A stretch of 64,000 nucleotides of DNA from an uncultured Dorea sp. Its GTDB lineage: Bacteria > Bacillota > Clostridia > Lachnospirales > Lachnospiraceae. The stretch is taken from NCBI GenBank assembly GCA_910589275.1, contig CAJUTH010000006.1, positions 1 to 64,000 on the forward strand, read 5' to 3'. The notes below the pieces were generated by a model. That model did no database searches, was not told the origin of the DNA, and worked only from the letters and a program-made list of their open reading frames with translations. Shown here piece after piece: positions 9,369-17,160 of the stretch. Both the position numbers and the translations under genes were made by a program. Positions within the stretch are counted from its first letter, which is position 1. Every line of letters begins with the position of its first letter.

Positions 9369-10022
9369 ATGAGTTATATAATATATTCCGGACAGTTTGA
9401 AAAAGGAACGCAGGAACAGCAGAAAGCTTTTATCCAATTATTTGGATCGGAGCATGTTCAATATAAATTTGATTTTTATTTTCACTGGTACAATATCATA
9501 CATGAATATGGGCATTGCCTCTGTATGCATTATAATTCAGACACAGATGGCTTAAAGCAGGAGCTTTTGGTAAATAGATTTGCAGTCAGTATTTGGCAAT
9601 ATGCAGGATATAAAAATGAGCTGGACAGCCTGCAAAAAATGATAAATGAAATATTGCAGAGAATAGTAAATCCAGTACCAGACCATATGTCTTTTACCGA
9701 TTATTACAGACAAATATGGGAAACGGATGAAATAATGAATGTTGCAGTATATGGCTATTTCCAGTTCAGGAGCGTACAGATGGTTCTGGAAAAGCGTGAA
9801 GATTTGGAGACGGTGCTTGGGGATATGGGGATACATAAGAAAATAACTGGCGGGCATATGCCCTATAAAAAGTATTCAATTTCTGCTTATACGGCAAAAG
9901 ATGTATTGCACGATATACGTGATCTTTTGGAGAGTTTAGGTGTTGAACAGCCGCTGGCAGATGTTGAACTGGTTGATGACCCATCCGTTCATTGCGCAAA
10001 ACATATGGATTCCTATGATTGA
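9369..10022 (+). CDS. uncharacterised protein with HExxH metallopeptidase-like motif
   Basis: Protein of 217 residues, function not recognised. The segment IIHEYGHCLCMHY holds an HExxH motif, and LLVNRFAVSIW downstream resembles the third-ligand region of ImmA/IrrE-type zinc peptidases, so a Zn-dependent peptidase fold is possible. There is no signal peptide, so it is probably cytoplasmic. The ATG at 9369 is correctly spaced from GAAAGAAGGA; an ATG nine bases earlier overlaps the ribosome site. It begins a run of unrelated single genes, consistent with accessory DNA. Confidence 0.7.
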   Translation: MSYIIYSGQFEKGTQEQQKAFIQLFGSEHVQYKFDFYFHWYNIIHEYGHCLCMHYNSDTDGLKQELLVNRFAVSIWQYAGYKNELDSLQKMINEILQRIVNPVPDHMSFTDYYRQIWETDEIMNVAVYGYFQFRSVQMVLEKREDLETVLGDMGIHKKITGGHMPYKKYSISAYTAKDVLHDIRDLLESLGVEQPLADVELVDDPSVHCAKHMDSYD

Positions 10023-10065
10023 TTCATTTCGGCGACAAATTCAATTTTTGAGGTGATAAAGTGCT

Positions 10066-10980
10066 ATGGAATATGCAAAGGCGACGGAAAAAGATTTAGA
10101 AGAGATCTCAAAAGTGGTGAAAGATACAATACAGGAAATCTACCCGAAATACTATCCAAAAGAAGTTGTTGACTTTTTTTGTGAACTCCATTGCAGGAAA
10201 AATATATTTGAGGATATAAAATGTGGTTCTGTTGGTATTTTGCGGGACGGCAATATGATTGTGGGGACAGGCTGCTATAAGGAGAATCATATTACAAGGG
10301 TATACGTAAAACCAGAATATCAGGGAAAAGGCTGCGGAAGCTATATTATGCAGTGTTTAGAAAATCAGATCCGTCTGCAATATGATACGGTATATTTAGA
10401 TGCGTCATTACCTGCGGTCAGTTTTTATGAAAAAAGGGGATATCAGACTGCAAAACATGAGAAATGGAACGTAGGAAATGGAAAGATACTTGTGTATGAA
10501 GTTATGGAGAAAGCATTGAACATAATATATAAAAGAGCAACGATTGAGGATATAGATATATTAACAAAAACAAGAATAGAAGTATTAAGGGCAGCTAATA
10601 AATTGTCTTGTGATATTGATATGAGTGAAGTGGAAAAGCAATCCTATGATTATTATAAAAAAGCTCTTTGCGATGGCACACATATCGCATATTTGATATT
10701 TGACGAAAATAACTTTGTAGGCACTGGCGGCGTCTGCTTTTTTCAAGTAATGCCAACTTATCATAATCCAAGTGGAAAAAAGGCATATATCATGAATATG
10801 TATACACATCCCAATTACAGAAGAAAGGGCATTGCATATAAAACATTAGATAAGCTGATTGGCGAGATTAAACGTAAGGGGATTTCATCTATTTCTTTGG
10901 AAGCAACTGCTATGGGGCGGCCATTGTATGAAAAATATGGTTTTGTAAAAATGAATGATGAAATGGAACTGCCAAAATGA
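10066..10980 (+). CDS. tandem GNAT-family N-acetyltransferase (two GNAT domains)
   Basis: Protein of 304 residues made of two GNAT domains. The first (1-145) has the acetyl-CoA loop near VKPEYQGKGCGSYIM and a PAVSFYEKRGYQ end. The second (about 152-304) has THPNYRRKGIAYKTL and MGRPLYEKYGFV. Single GNAT proteins are about 150 residues, so this is a fusion of two enzymes that transfer acetyl groups to amines; the substrates are unknown. GAGGTGATAAAG precedes the start. A short inverted repeat follows the stop. Confidence 0.88.
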   Translation: MEYAKATEKDLEEISKVVKDTIQEIYPKYYPKEVVDFFCELHCRKNIFEDIKCGSVGILRDGNMIVGTGCYKENHITRVYVKPEYQGKGCGSYIMQCLENQIRLQYDTVYLDASLPAVSFYEKRGYQTAKHEKWNVGNGKILVYEVMEKALNIIYKRATIEDIDILTKTRIEVLRAANKLSCDIDMSEVEKQSYDYYKKALCDGTHIAYLIFDENNFVGTGGVCFFQVMPTYHNPSGKKAYIMNMYTHPNYRRKGIAYKTLDKLIGEIKRKGISSISLEATAMGRPLYEKYGFVKMNDEMELPK

Positions 10981-11010
10981 AAACTTCCCATTTGCCGGGA
11001 ATTTGCAGAG
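10981..11010 (+). repeat. cassette-end hairpin motif, copy 1
   Basis: TTCCC-N7-GGGAA with the conserved centre ATTTGCC directly after the GNAT stop. The stretch 10990-11010 matches 12456-12476 at 19 of 21 positions. Confidence 0.5.
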
Positions 11011-11046
11011 AACGAAAAATTGTAATTTAAGGGGATAAAGATATAT

Positions 11047-11556
11047 ATGATACTTGATACTGAACGGTTATATCTGCGTGAGATAAATCAGGCTGATTTT
11101 GAATCTTTGTGTAAAATTCTGCAAGATAAAGATACAATGTACGCATATGAGGGAGCATTTAGTGACGATGAAGTCCAAGAATGGCTCGACAAGCAAATTG
11201 CCCGCTATCAAAAATGGAGTTTTGGTTTATGGGCAGTTGTCTTGAAAGCAACCAACGAAATGATTGGGCAATGTGGGCTTACAATGCAACCATGGAAAGA
11301 AACCGAGGTGCTTGAAATAGGTTATCTTTTTGAGCGGTCATATTGGCATAATGGATATGCCATTGAGGCGGCAAAAGCGTGTAAAAAGTATGCGTTTGAA
11401 ACCTTAAATGCAACGGAAGTATGTTCCATTATCAGAGATACAAATATAGCATCTCAAAATGTAGCCATAAGAAATGGAATGTCAATGACAGATACATGGA
11501 TAAAGCATTACAGAGGTGTAGATATGCTGCATTATCGTTATGTGGTTTTCCGATAA
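11047..11556 (+). CDS. GNAT-family acetyltransferase (RimJ/RimL type)
   Basis: N-acetyltransferase of 169 residues. The N terminus ILDTERLYLREI and the segment LFERSYWHNGYAIEAAKACKK are typical of the RimJ/RimL branch, which acetylates protein N termini or small-molecule amines. IIRDTNIASQNVAIRNGM is the conserved C-terminal part. It sits alone, with a short hairpin after its stop. The substrate is not known. Confidence 0.9.
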   Translation: MILDTERLYLREINQADFESLCKILQDKDTMYAYEGAFSDDEVQEWLDKQIARYQKWSFGLWAVVLKATNEMIGQCGLTMQPWKETEVLEIGYLFERSYWHNGYAIEAAKACKKYAFETLNATEVCSIIRDTNIASQNVAIRNGMSMTDTWIKHYRGVDMLHYRYVVFR

Positions 11557-11577
11557 ATTCCAATTTGTCGGGAAGTC
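11554..11577 (+). repeat. cassette-end hairpin motif, copy 2
   Basis: TTCC (11558-11561) and GGGAA (11570-11574) flank AATTTGTC. It resembles the elements at 10.98, 12.46 and 12.96 kb. Confidence 0.4.
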
Positions 11578-11615
11578 AAGTATAATAAGGAATTGAATTT
11601 TATAAGGTGAGGATA

Positions 11616-12023
11616 ATGGTTAGAGAAGTAAAATGGACAAAATATTTATGGATGAGCCTGCTCTCATTTGGAGCGTTTATGCTTGAATATCTGTCAATAT
11701 TCGTAATTGAAGTTGTATTTCTGCATGTAGATATACAGAATTATACAACGCACCAAAGAAGTATTCATTGTATTATAATGGTTTTTATGTGGGCGTTTTT
11801 CATTGGTGCTCTCCTGCTTTTTTCAAGGAAACAGTATCATTTCCCAGTAAGAGGAAACAAAAGAGACATAATTTCCTTGAAAAATTGGATAGTAACGTTT
11901 GCTTGTTTTATTGGCTGCAAAATTATCACTTTCATTGATTGGCATACATTAAAGATTATTGGAGAAGCACAGGGTAAAACCGTATTTCAATTTTGTATAC
12001 AATATTTGTATTATATATTATGA
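11616..12023 (+). CDS. small integral membrane protein, possibly frameshifted
   Basis: About 135 residues with four hydrophobic segments (near residues 12-35, 47-70, 90-108 and the C terminus). The family is not recognised. The frame ends at TGA (12021-12023) in the middle of a hydrophobic helix, while the other frame continues at once with EVVLVVLIIIYGQKAIETLL, which completes a TM helix. A frameshift near 12015 is therefore likely, and the intact protein would run toward the TfoX-C gene. ATG at 11616 is preferred (AAGGTGAGG upstream) over a GTG nine bases earlier. Confidence 0.6.
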   Translation: MVREVKWTKYLWMSLLSFGAFMLEYLSIFVIEVVFLHVDIQNYTTHQRSIHCIIMVFMWAFFIGALLLFSRKQYHFPVRGNKRDIISLKNWIVTFACFIGCKIITFIDWHTLKIIGEAQGKTVFQFCIQYLYYIL

Positions 12024-12114
12024 AGTGGTACTTGTTGTTCTAATCATAATATATGGGCAAAAAGCGATTGAAACCTTGCTGAAAAAAGTAGAACAAGGGG
12101 AGTTGAAGATAAAT

Positions 12115-12372
12115 ATGTCAGAATTAACAGCTATGATGAATATAGGTAAAGAAATGGAAAAAAAGCTAATATCTGTTGGTATTGAATCTTCCGAGAAACT
12201 AATTGAGGTAGGTGCAAAAGACGCATTTCTTAAGCTAAAGCAGAAATATCCAAATGTTTGTCTGGTACATTTATATACATTAGAGGGTGCGATTCGTGAT
12301 ACGGAATATAACAGGCTTTCCGAAGATACAAAAAAGGAATTGAAAGAATTTAGTGATTTTCTGAAAAAGTAA
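12115..12372 (+). CDS. TfoX C-terminal domain protein
   Basis: Stand-alone TfoX/Sxy C-terminal domain of 85 residues: LTAMMNIGKEMEKKL with the helix-hairpin-helix-like NIG turn, then GAKDAFLKLKQKYPNVCLVHLYTLEGAI. In Proteobacteria the full TfoX regulates competence, but short Firmicute versions have no known role. An AAGGGGAG site precedes the ATG. The frame is open upstream into the broken membrane protein, so a longer fused product cannot be excluded. Confidence 0.8.
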   Translation: MSELTAMMNIGKEMEKKLISVGIESSEKLIEVGAKDAFLKLKQKYPNVCLVHLYTLEGAIRDTEYNRLSEDTKKELKEFSDFLKK

Positions 12373-12513
12373 CAGCAGCGTAAATTTATAAGGAAGAAGA
12401 AAATGATTTCCATGACAGGAAAGACCTTGCCTCGAATGTCTGTGCAGTCTGGGAAATTCGCCGGGAAATTGCAGAGGATGTAAACCGGGAGTTGCAAAAG
12501 GAGGGGGAGACAT
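12373..12513 (+). repeat. intergenic stretch with cassette-end motif, copy 3
   Basis: No gene. Positions 12456-12476 repeat the sequence after the tandem GNAT gene (19 of 21 bases). AGGAGGGGGAG near 12500 is the ribosome site of the next gene. Confidence 0.45.
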
Positions 12514-12963
12514 ATGAAAGCAGACGAAATTTTGAAATATTGTCTTGATCGTTTAGAAGGAACTGTTTTAGTTAGCAGCTGGGGGGAAAGAGGAATATTT
12601 TACAATCCTGCCAACAAGCTGAAACGAGGTGTTTATGTTTTGACAGTTAAGGAAAAAGATGGAGAAAACGATAACAGTTCAAACCTGAATAGAGAAAATG
12701 TATATCGCGTGAATTTAGGTATTCGCAAAAGCACCTTCAAAAAAATGTTTGGAATTATACCAAAGCGGCCATGCAAAGGCTGTGTCGTGGATATGGATTA
12801 TGATTTTAAGGCTGCGGATCAGATTCTGCCGCATCCTGTGTATGCATGGATGGGCTGGATATGTATCTTAAATCCGACGGAAAAAACATTTAATGAACTA
12901 AAACCATATATTCAGGAAGCATATGAATACGCAAAAGAAAAATATTCCAAGAAGAAAATATAA
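12514..12963 (+). CDS. DUF6194-like protein
   Basis: Protein of 149 residues resembling the DUF6194 family. Recognisable features are the glycine-rich N-terminal SSWGERGIFYNP, the core RVNLGIRK and the C-terminal block ILPHPVYAWMGWICILNP. No biochemical function is established. There is no signal peptide, so it is likely cytoplasmic. A strong GGAGGGGGAG site precedes it. A perfect 9-bp inverted repeat includes its stop codon. Confidence 0.75.
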   Translation: MKADEILKYCLDRLEGTVLVSSWGERGIFYNPANKLKRGVYVLTVKEKDGENDNSSNLNRENVYRVNLGIRKSTFKKMFGIIPKRPCKGCVVDMDYDFKAADQILPHPVYAWMGWICILNPTEKTFNELKPYIQEAYEYAKEKYSKKKI

Positions 12964-12985
12964 CTTCTCATATGTCGAGAAGTTA
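12961..12985 (+). repeat. cassette-end hairpin motif, copy 4 (perfect inverted repeat)
   Basis: TAACTTCTC (12961-12969) and GAGAAGTTA (12977-12985) around ATATGTC. It is the strongest copy and begins at the stop codon. There is no T-run, so it is not a typical terminator. Confidence 0.6.
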
Positions 12986-13055
12986 CATATAAAGAGAAAC
13001 CGGAAGTTTTAGGGGGATAAATGAAAATATTTGAAGATGAAGGTGGAATATAAAA

Positions 13056-13583
13056 ATGATTGTTTTAATTACTGGTGCTTCACATACAGGGAAGACTGTT
13101 TTGGCTCAGAAATTACTTGAAAAATATAAATATCCGTATTTATCAATAGACCATCTGAAAATGGGCTTAATTCGTAGTGGTTATACTAGACTTACCCCAG
13201 AAGATGATAGCAAACTCACAGATTATATGTGGCCTATTATTCGTGAAATGATTAAAACCGCCATAGAAAACAAACAAAACCTTATTATCGAAGGATGCTA
13301 TATTCCTTTTGGCTGGGAAAAGGACTTTGAAAAGGAATATCTTGATAATATCAGATACTACTGCCTTGTGATGAGTGAAAACTATATTAAAAACCATTTT
13401 TGCGATATAAAAAAATATGCAAGCAGGATTGAATACCGATTAGATGATGATTGGTGTACGATGGAAAGGGTTTTAGAGGATAATGCACACTTTTTAGAAC
13501 TTGCTAAAAGGCATAATGCAAATATTGTATTTATTGATGATAAGTATGAAGTGGAAATGGCGGATAATTGCCAGATCAACTAG
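13056..13583 (+). CDS. P-loop NTPase, small-molecule-kinase-like
   Basis: Protein of 175 residues with Walker A GASHTGKT (7-14). LIIEGCYIPFGW is a plausible Walker B/substrate region. Size and layout resemble adenylate-kinase/zeta-toxin-like small kinases; the substrate is unknown. AAGGTGG precedes the ATG. It lies in the accessory run between a DUF6194-like gene and an XRE regulator, without clear operon partners. Confidence 0.78.
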   Translation: MIVLITGASHTGKTVLAQKLLEKYKYPYLSIDHLKMGLIRSGYTRLTPEDDSKLTDYMWPIIREMIKTAIENKQNLIIEGCYIPFGWEKDFEKEYLDNIRYYCLVMSENYIKNHFCDIKKYASRIEYRLDDDWCTMERVLEDNAHFLELAKRHNANIVFIDDKYEVEMADNCQIN

Positions 13584-13664
13584 CGGTTGAATCAGATACA
13601 ATCAACGGTTGGTTCCTTCCATAATCTGTTTTTAGATTGTAAACTAACTGTGAGGAGGCGGAGC

Positions 13665-14135
13665 ATGGAACAAGAAAAGATAGGAAAATTTATATCAGCC
13701 TGTCGAAAAGAAAAAGGGCTTACGCAAATGCAGCGGGCTGAAAAATTAAACATTACCAACAGGGCAGTTTCAAAATGGGAAACAGGAAAAAGTATGCCGG
13801 ATGTTTCGCTGATGCTTGATCTGTGCGGCATACTGGGCATAACTGTAAATGAACTGCTTAGCGGGGAAAGGATTACTATGGAAGATTATCAGAAAAAAGC
13901 GGAAGAAAACCTTATGGAATTGCAGGCAAAAAAAGAAAAAGCACAGGGAGAATACAAGGCTATATTGAAAATATTGATTGTAACTTACAGTTCTTTTTTT
14001 GTGCTTAATATGGTTTTGAATTATTTCTTTCCGGAAGTGAGATTTAACGATCTGTTGGGATTGCTGTCAATGGCTATTGCCGTTATCCTTTCGGTCAAGT
14101 GGTTTTTTAAATACTATGAGATAAAACTAAGATAA
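13665..14135 (+). CDS. XRE-family regulator with C-terminal membrane anchor
   Basis: 156 residues. An N-terminal helix-turn-helix of the XRE type (about 7-60) contains LNITNRAVSKWETGKSMPDVS. A charged linker follows, then two TM helices (about 103-123 and 130-148). Such membrane-tethered regulators are common next to small transporters in Clostridia. The ATG at 13665 has GAGGAGGCGGAG upstream; an earlier in-frame start adds an unrelated 26-residue leader. The neighbour at 14191 looks like a membrane-protein fragment that may once have been its target. Confidence 0.85.
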   Translation: MEQEKIGKFISACRKEKGLTQMQRAEKLNITNRAVSKWETGKSMPDVSLMLDLCGILGITVNELLSGERITMEDYQKKAEENLMELQAKKEKAQGEYKAILKILIVTYSSFFVLNMVLNYFFPEVRFNDLLGLLSMAIAVILSVKWFFKYYEIKLR

Positions 14136-14190
14136 GCAATACAACGATATGATCGGTTCGATATATTGAAGTCTGAAAGGGGGGCGCGCG

Positions 14191-14325
14191 ATGGAACGGA
14201 AAATATTCGCATGGGAGCCTTGGTTCTTCATCGCTTTTGGCTTGTTTCATTTGCACAGGATATGGGGACTAATAGATAGAAATTCTTATGCTGCATTTTG
14301 GATTGATTTAAGCCGGGAAGCATAA
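14191..14325 (+). pseudogene. N-terminal fragment of a small membrane protein
   Basis: 44 codons beginning MERKIFAWEPWFFIAFG, which resembles the start of a conserved multi-TM protein of Firmicutes. It ends soon after the first helix with LSREA, and no continuation is visible, so this is probably a remnant. GGGGGCGCGCG precedes the ATG. Family assignment is uncertain. Confidence 0.45.
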
Positions 14326-14391
14326 TTTCTGTTATATTGGAAAGATGCCACGCAAAGTAGCAGAAAAATCCGAAATGTAATTCCGGCTTGC

Positions 14392-14420
14392 TTGTAATGT
14401 AAAATGGGCTTTCCTATACT
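14392..14420 (+). promoter_or_regulatory. promoter of XRE/DUF4097-like regulator gene
   Basis: TTGTAA (14392-14397), 17-bp spacer, TATACT (14415-14420). The ribosome site AGGGAGG follows at about 14437. Confidence 0.6.
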
Positions 14421-14450
14421 GAGCCTATCAAAACAAGGGAGGTCACGAAC

Positions 14451-15338
14451 ATGACATTTGCAGAAAGATTAAAAACTATCCGCAAGCAGGCAGGAATGTC
14501 TCAAGAGCAGTTGGCAGAGAAGCTGGGCGTATCAAGGCAGGCGGTTACGAAATGGGAAACGGATGCGGGCATCCCCGACATCCCAAACATCATGGCAATC
14601 TCCGCATTGTTTGGCATTTCCATTGACGAGCTGCTCTCTAACGAAAGAGGGGCAAAAAAGCCAGTGGACTATCTCTTTGAGAGCATCACAGAATACGATA
14701 TTGACGAGCCGAAACGCTATGACATGAAGTTTGGAGGGGCAAAGCGGTTCCTGCTGTCAGGCTATGGGGGTGAGAAAATCCGTGTCCGTCTGGCATCCGA
14801 TACCCGCCCCACGCTCCAAAGCGACTTTAAGGTCAGGATTGACGATATCCGAAAACGGATTGACGTGGATGTAAACCGCAGGAACGGCGTATCCGAAGCG
14901 GTGGCGAAGGAGGCAGTCAGTATCTTCGTCCAAATACCGTCGCCCTATGTCGGGAAAATCGAATGTGCAGTTAATGCGGAAACGGTGGAAATCCGTTCTC
15001 TGGAGTGTGACGGCATAGAACTTAACGTAAAGACCCCGAACATCGTTCTGGAGGACGTATCCGGAACGGTGGAGATAGACTGTAACCTTGATATGGAAGT
15101 GGTCTGCCATTCTCTAAAGGGAGAAGTGGAGATCAACCAAGTATCGTCAACTTCGAAAATCTATATCCCGGAGGATACCGCTTTTACCGCCGTTACGAAA
15201 GGAATCGGGACAAGCATTTCCTATGAGAAAGACGGACGGCAGACGGAGCGGTTCGATACGCCCGATGCGGAGAATATCATCGAGCTGAACGGCATCAAGA
15301 GCGAGCTTGTCATCTGTACGGACAGGAAAAGGAGCTAA
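14451..15338 (+). CDS. XRE-family regulator with DUF4097-like beta domain
   Basis: 295 residues. The XRE helix-turn-helix occupies 1-60 (LGVSRQAVTKWETDAGIPDI) and is followed by ISIDELLSNER. From about residue 85 the protein turns to beta-rich sequence with repeating segments (VEIRSLECDGIELNVKTPN, VSGTVEID, LKGEVEI) typical of DUF4097/putative-adhesin beta-solenoids. It is followed within six bases by a CPBP protease gene, so the two are probably co-transcribed. A 39-bp piece of this gene (14987-15025) reappears at 21.2 kb fused to a GNAT remnant. Confidence 0.88.
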   Translation: MTFAERLKTIRKQAGMSQEQLAEKLGVSRQAVTKWETDAGIPDIPNIMAISALFGISIDELLSNERGAKKPVDYLFESITEYDIDEPKRYDMKFGGAKRFLLSGYGGEKIRVRLASDTRPTLQSDFKVRIDDIRKRIDVDVNRRNGVSEAVAKEAVSIFVQIPSPYVGKIECAVNAETVEIRSLECDGIELNVKTPNIVLEDVSGTVEIDCNLDMEVVCHSLKGEVEINQVSSTSKIYIPEDTAFTAVTKGIGTSISYEKDGRQTERFDTPDAENIIELNGIKSELVICTDRKRS

Positions 15339-15342
15339 TGAG

Positions 15343-16161
15343 ATGAAAACGAATTATCTGAAGAAATATATCATCAGCTCCTATATCCTCGTCTGGACGC
15401 TTATTATTTTTGTGGCAGGAACGGCAAGTCTTGTTTTTCATGCGCCGCCTGTTATCATGTGGATTGTCCGCAACCTTATTGCATGGTCTCCGACCTATCT
15501 GCTTCTGATTGGCTGGAAACATTTCAGACCCGATGAAACAAGGACGGCATTTGTGAAGAGGTGCTTTTCCGGGAAAATAAAGCTGCTCCCGCTGCTGCTT
15601 TCCTTTTTCCTCACCTTTGGGATCAGCGTGCTGTCGCTGTTTCTTTTTTCAGTTATGACTGGAAAACCGATGTTTTCTTATATTGATCTGGGAACGACGG
15701 CATTGCCGCTCAGTATAGTTCTCTCCCTGACTTCGGGGCCGACAGGAGAAGAATTAGGGTGGCGCGGCTTTATGCGGGAGGAATTTAACAGGAAGTACGG
15801 CTTCTTGAAATCCTCGGTCTGCCAAGGCTTGGTATGGTGCTTCTGGCATACGCTTCTCTGGGCAGTGGATTCAGACTTTACCGACTGGAGGGCAATCCCC
15901 TATATTATTTCCAACATTGTCGTGATTACATCCATCACTGTGCTGATGAACATTTTTCTGGAACGGCATAACAACCTGCTTTATTCGGTATTGCTGCACT
16001 TTGGCTTTAATATTTTGTACGTGTTTCTGGATGCGGATATCGGCTTCTTTGTGATTTTGACCGTTCTGTATCTGCTGGCCACGCCGATTGCTGTGATTGT
16101 GAGGAATAGAATGTGGAAGGGAGAAGCTCTGTCAAAGTCATTGCGCCAGAGTGTCCTATGA
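15343..16161 (+). CDS. CPBP-family intramembrane metalloprotease, altered C terminus
   Basis: Multi-TM protein of 272 residues with the three CPBP/Abi motifs: EELGWRG, FWHTLLW and LLHFGFN. These bind metal in Rce1-type intramembrane proteases; Firmicute members are often linked to bacteriocin immunity or regulation. AGGAGCTAATGAG precedes ATG 15343. The last dozen codons overlap, on the other strand, a fragment of a tyrosine recombinase gene, so the natural C terminus may have been replaced at a recombination junction. Confidence 0.88.
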   Translation: MKTNYLKKYIISSYILVWTLIIFVAGTASLVFHAPPVIMWIVRNLIAWSPTYLLLIGWKHFRPDETRTAFVKRCFSGKIKLLPLLLSFFLTFGISVLSLFLFSVMTGKPMFSYIDLGTTALPLSIVLSLTSGPTGEELGWRGFMREEFNRKYGFLKSSVCQGLVWCFWHTLLWAVDSDFTDWRAIPYIISNIVVITSITVLMNIFLERHNNLLYSVLLHFGFNILYVFLDADIGFFVILTVLYLLATPIAVIVRNRMWKGEALSKSLRQSVL

Positions 16162-16237
16162 TTTTCTTGATGGCAGCAGGCTCTGCCCCTGCCTCTGACA
16201 ACATGGAAATACAAGATTGCGCGGCATGAGGGCTTAA
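16127..16237 (-). pseudogene. tyrosine recombinase (integrase) C-terminal remnant
   Basis: Minus-strand frame reading CISMLSEAGAEPAAIKKIIG then HSGAMTLTE, the block around the second catalytic His of phage/ICE tyrosine recombinases. The final YTH-containing segment is missing on one side, and stops flank it on the other, so only about 37 codons remain. It marks an old excision or rearrangement end. Confidence 0.75.
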
Positions 16238-16445
16238 AAACCCTTAAAAATGGGGAAACTGTCAAAAAAGAAATGTATATGCCTCTGGCTTGACAACATA
16301 TTGGTGCTATGCTATTATTTTTCCGACATATGACAATAATATTCAGAGAGGCTGATTCTAAGGGAAGATCTGCCATGTGCCGCCGCGTTTGCGTAGAACC
16401 GGCTTGCCGCAGATTTGCCCCGCAGCCTGAAGGGGCGGGGATAGA
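16238..16445. other. intergenic remnant between integrase fragment and Crp gene
   Basis: No gene. The AT-rich sequence near 16305-16350 may hold the promoter of the Crp-family gene. The GGGGCGGGG just before the TTG start is its probable ribosome site. Confidence 0.3.
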
Positions 16446-17105
16446 TTGGAATTTGAAAATTGCTTTCCCATATGGGAGAAACTGTCGGAGGATCAGAGGG
16501 AGCGTATTCTTGCCAGCATAGTTTTTCGGCAGATTAAGCGGGGAACTGTGATCCACAACGGCAGCACGGACTGTATTGGGCTGTTGCTGGTGCGGTCCGG
16601 CCAGCTCCGGGCTCATATCCTTTCGGAGGAAGGGCGGGAGATCACGCTTTACCGCCTGTTTGACCGGGATCTCTGCTTGTTTTCGGCCTCTTGTATGCTG
16701 CGGAGCATACAGTTTGACATTACGATCGAGGCGGAAAAGGATACGGATTTCTGGATTATCCCCGCAGAGGTGTACCGGAAGATCATGGAGGAATCCGCTC
16801 AGGTATCCAACTATACCAATGAGGTCATGGCCGCGCGGTTTTCAGAGGTTATGTGGCTGGTGGAGCAGATCATGTGGAAAAGTATGGACAAACGAGTGGC
16901 CTCTTTTCTGCTGGAGGAATCATCGGTTGAGGGCACGGAGCGGCTGGCGATCACCCATGAAACGATTGCAAAACATTTGGGGACTCACCGGGAGGTGGTC
17001 ACCCGGATGCTCCGTCATTTACAGAGCGAGGGCATGGTGAAATTGTCCCGCGGCGCGGTGGAACTAACAGATCGGGCGAAACTTGCGTCTTTGGGGGAAA
17101 CGTAG
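16446..17105 (+). CDS. Crp/Fnr-family transcriptional regulator
   Basis: 219 residues starting at TTG, supported by GGGGCGGGG upstream and by the family-typical start EFENCFPIWEKL. A cyclic-nucleotide-binding-like beta-barrel (about 20-120) includes LLLVRSGQLRAHILSEEGRE and SASCMLRSIQFD. A winged HTH (about 150-215) includes TIAKHLGTHREVVTRMLRHL. A pair of Cys residues (in LCLFSASC) could be redox-sensing. It is convergent with the thiol-redox operon and shares its terminator, which makes it a candidate regulator of that operon; this is inference. Confidence 0.9.
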   Translation: MEFENCFPIWEKLSEDQRERILASIVFRQIKRGTVIHNGSTDCIGLLLVRSGQLRAHILSEEGREITLYRLFDRDLCLFSASCMLRSIQFDITIEAEKDTDFWIIPAEVYRKIMEESAQVSNYTNEVMAARFSEVMWLVEQIMWKSMDKRVASFLLEESSVEGTERLAITHETIAKHLGTHREVVTRMLRHLQSEGMVKLSRGAVELTDRAKLASLGET

Positions 17106-17109
17106 AGAA

Positions 17110-17160
17110 AATATAAGCGCTGTCAGCATGGGAACGAAGCTGACGGCGCTTATATTTTTT
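17110..17160. terminator. bidirectional terminator
   Basis: ATATAAGCGCTGTCAGC pairs with GCTGACGGCGCTTATAT (one mismatch), followed by TTTTT on the plus strand and A-rich sequence in front. It separates the convergent Crp and CoA-disulfide reductase genes. Confidence 0.88.
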
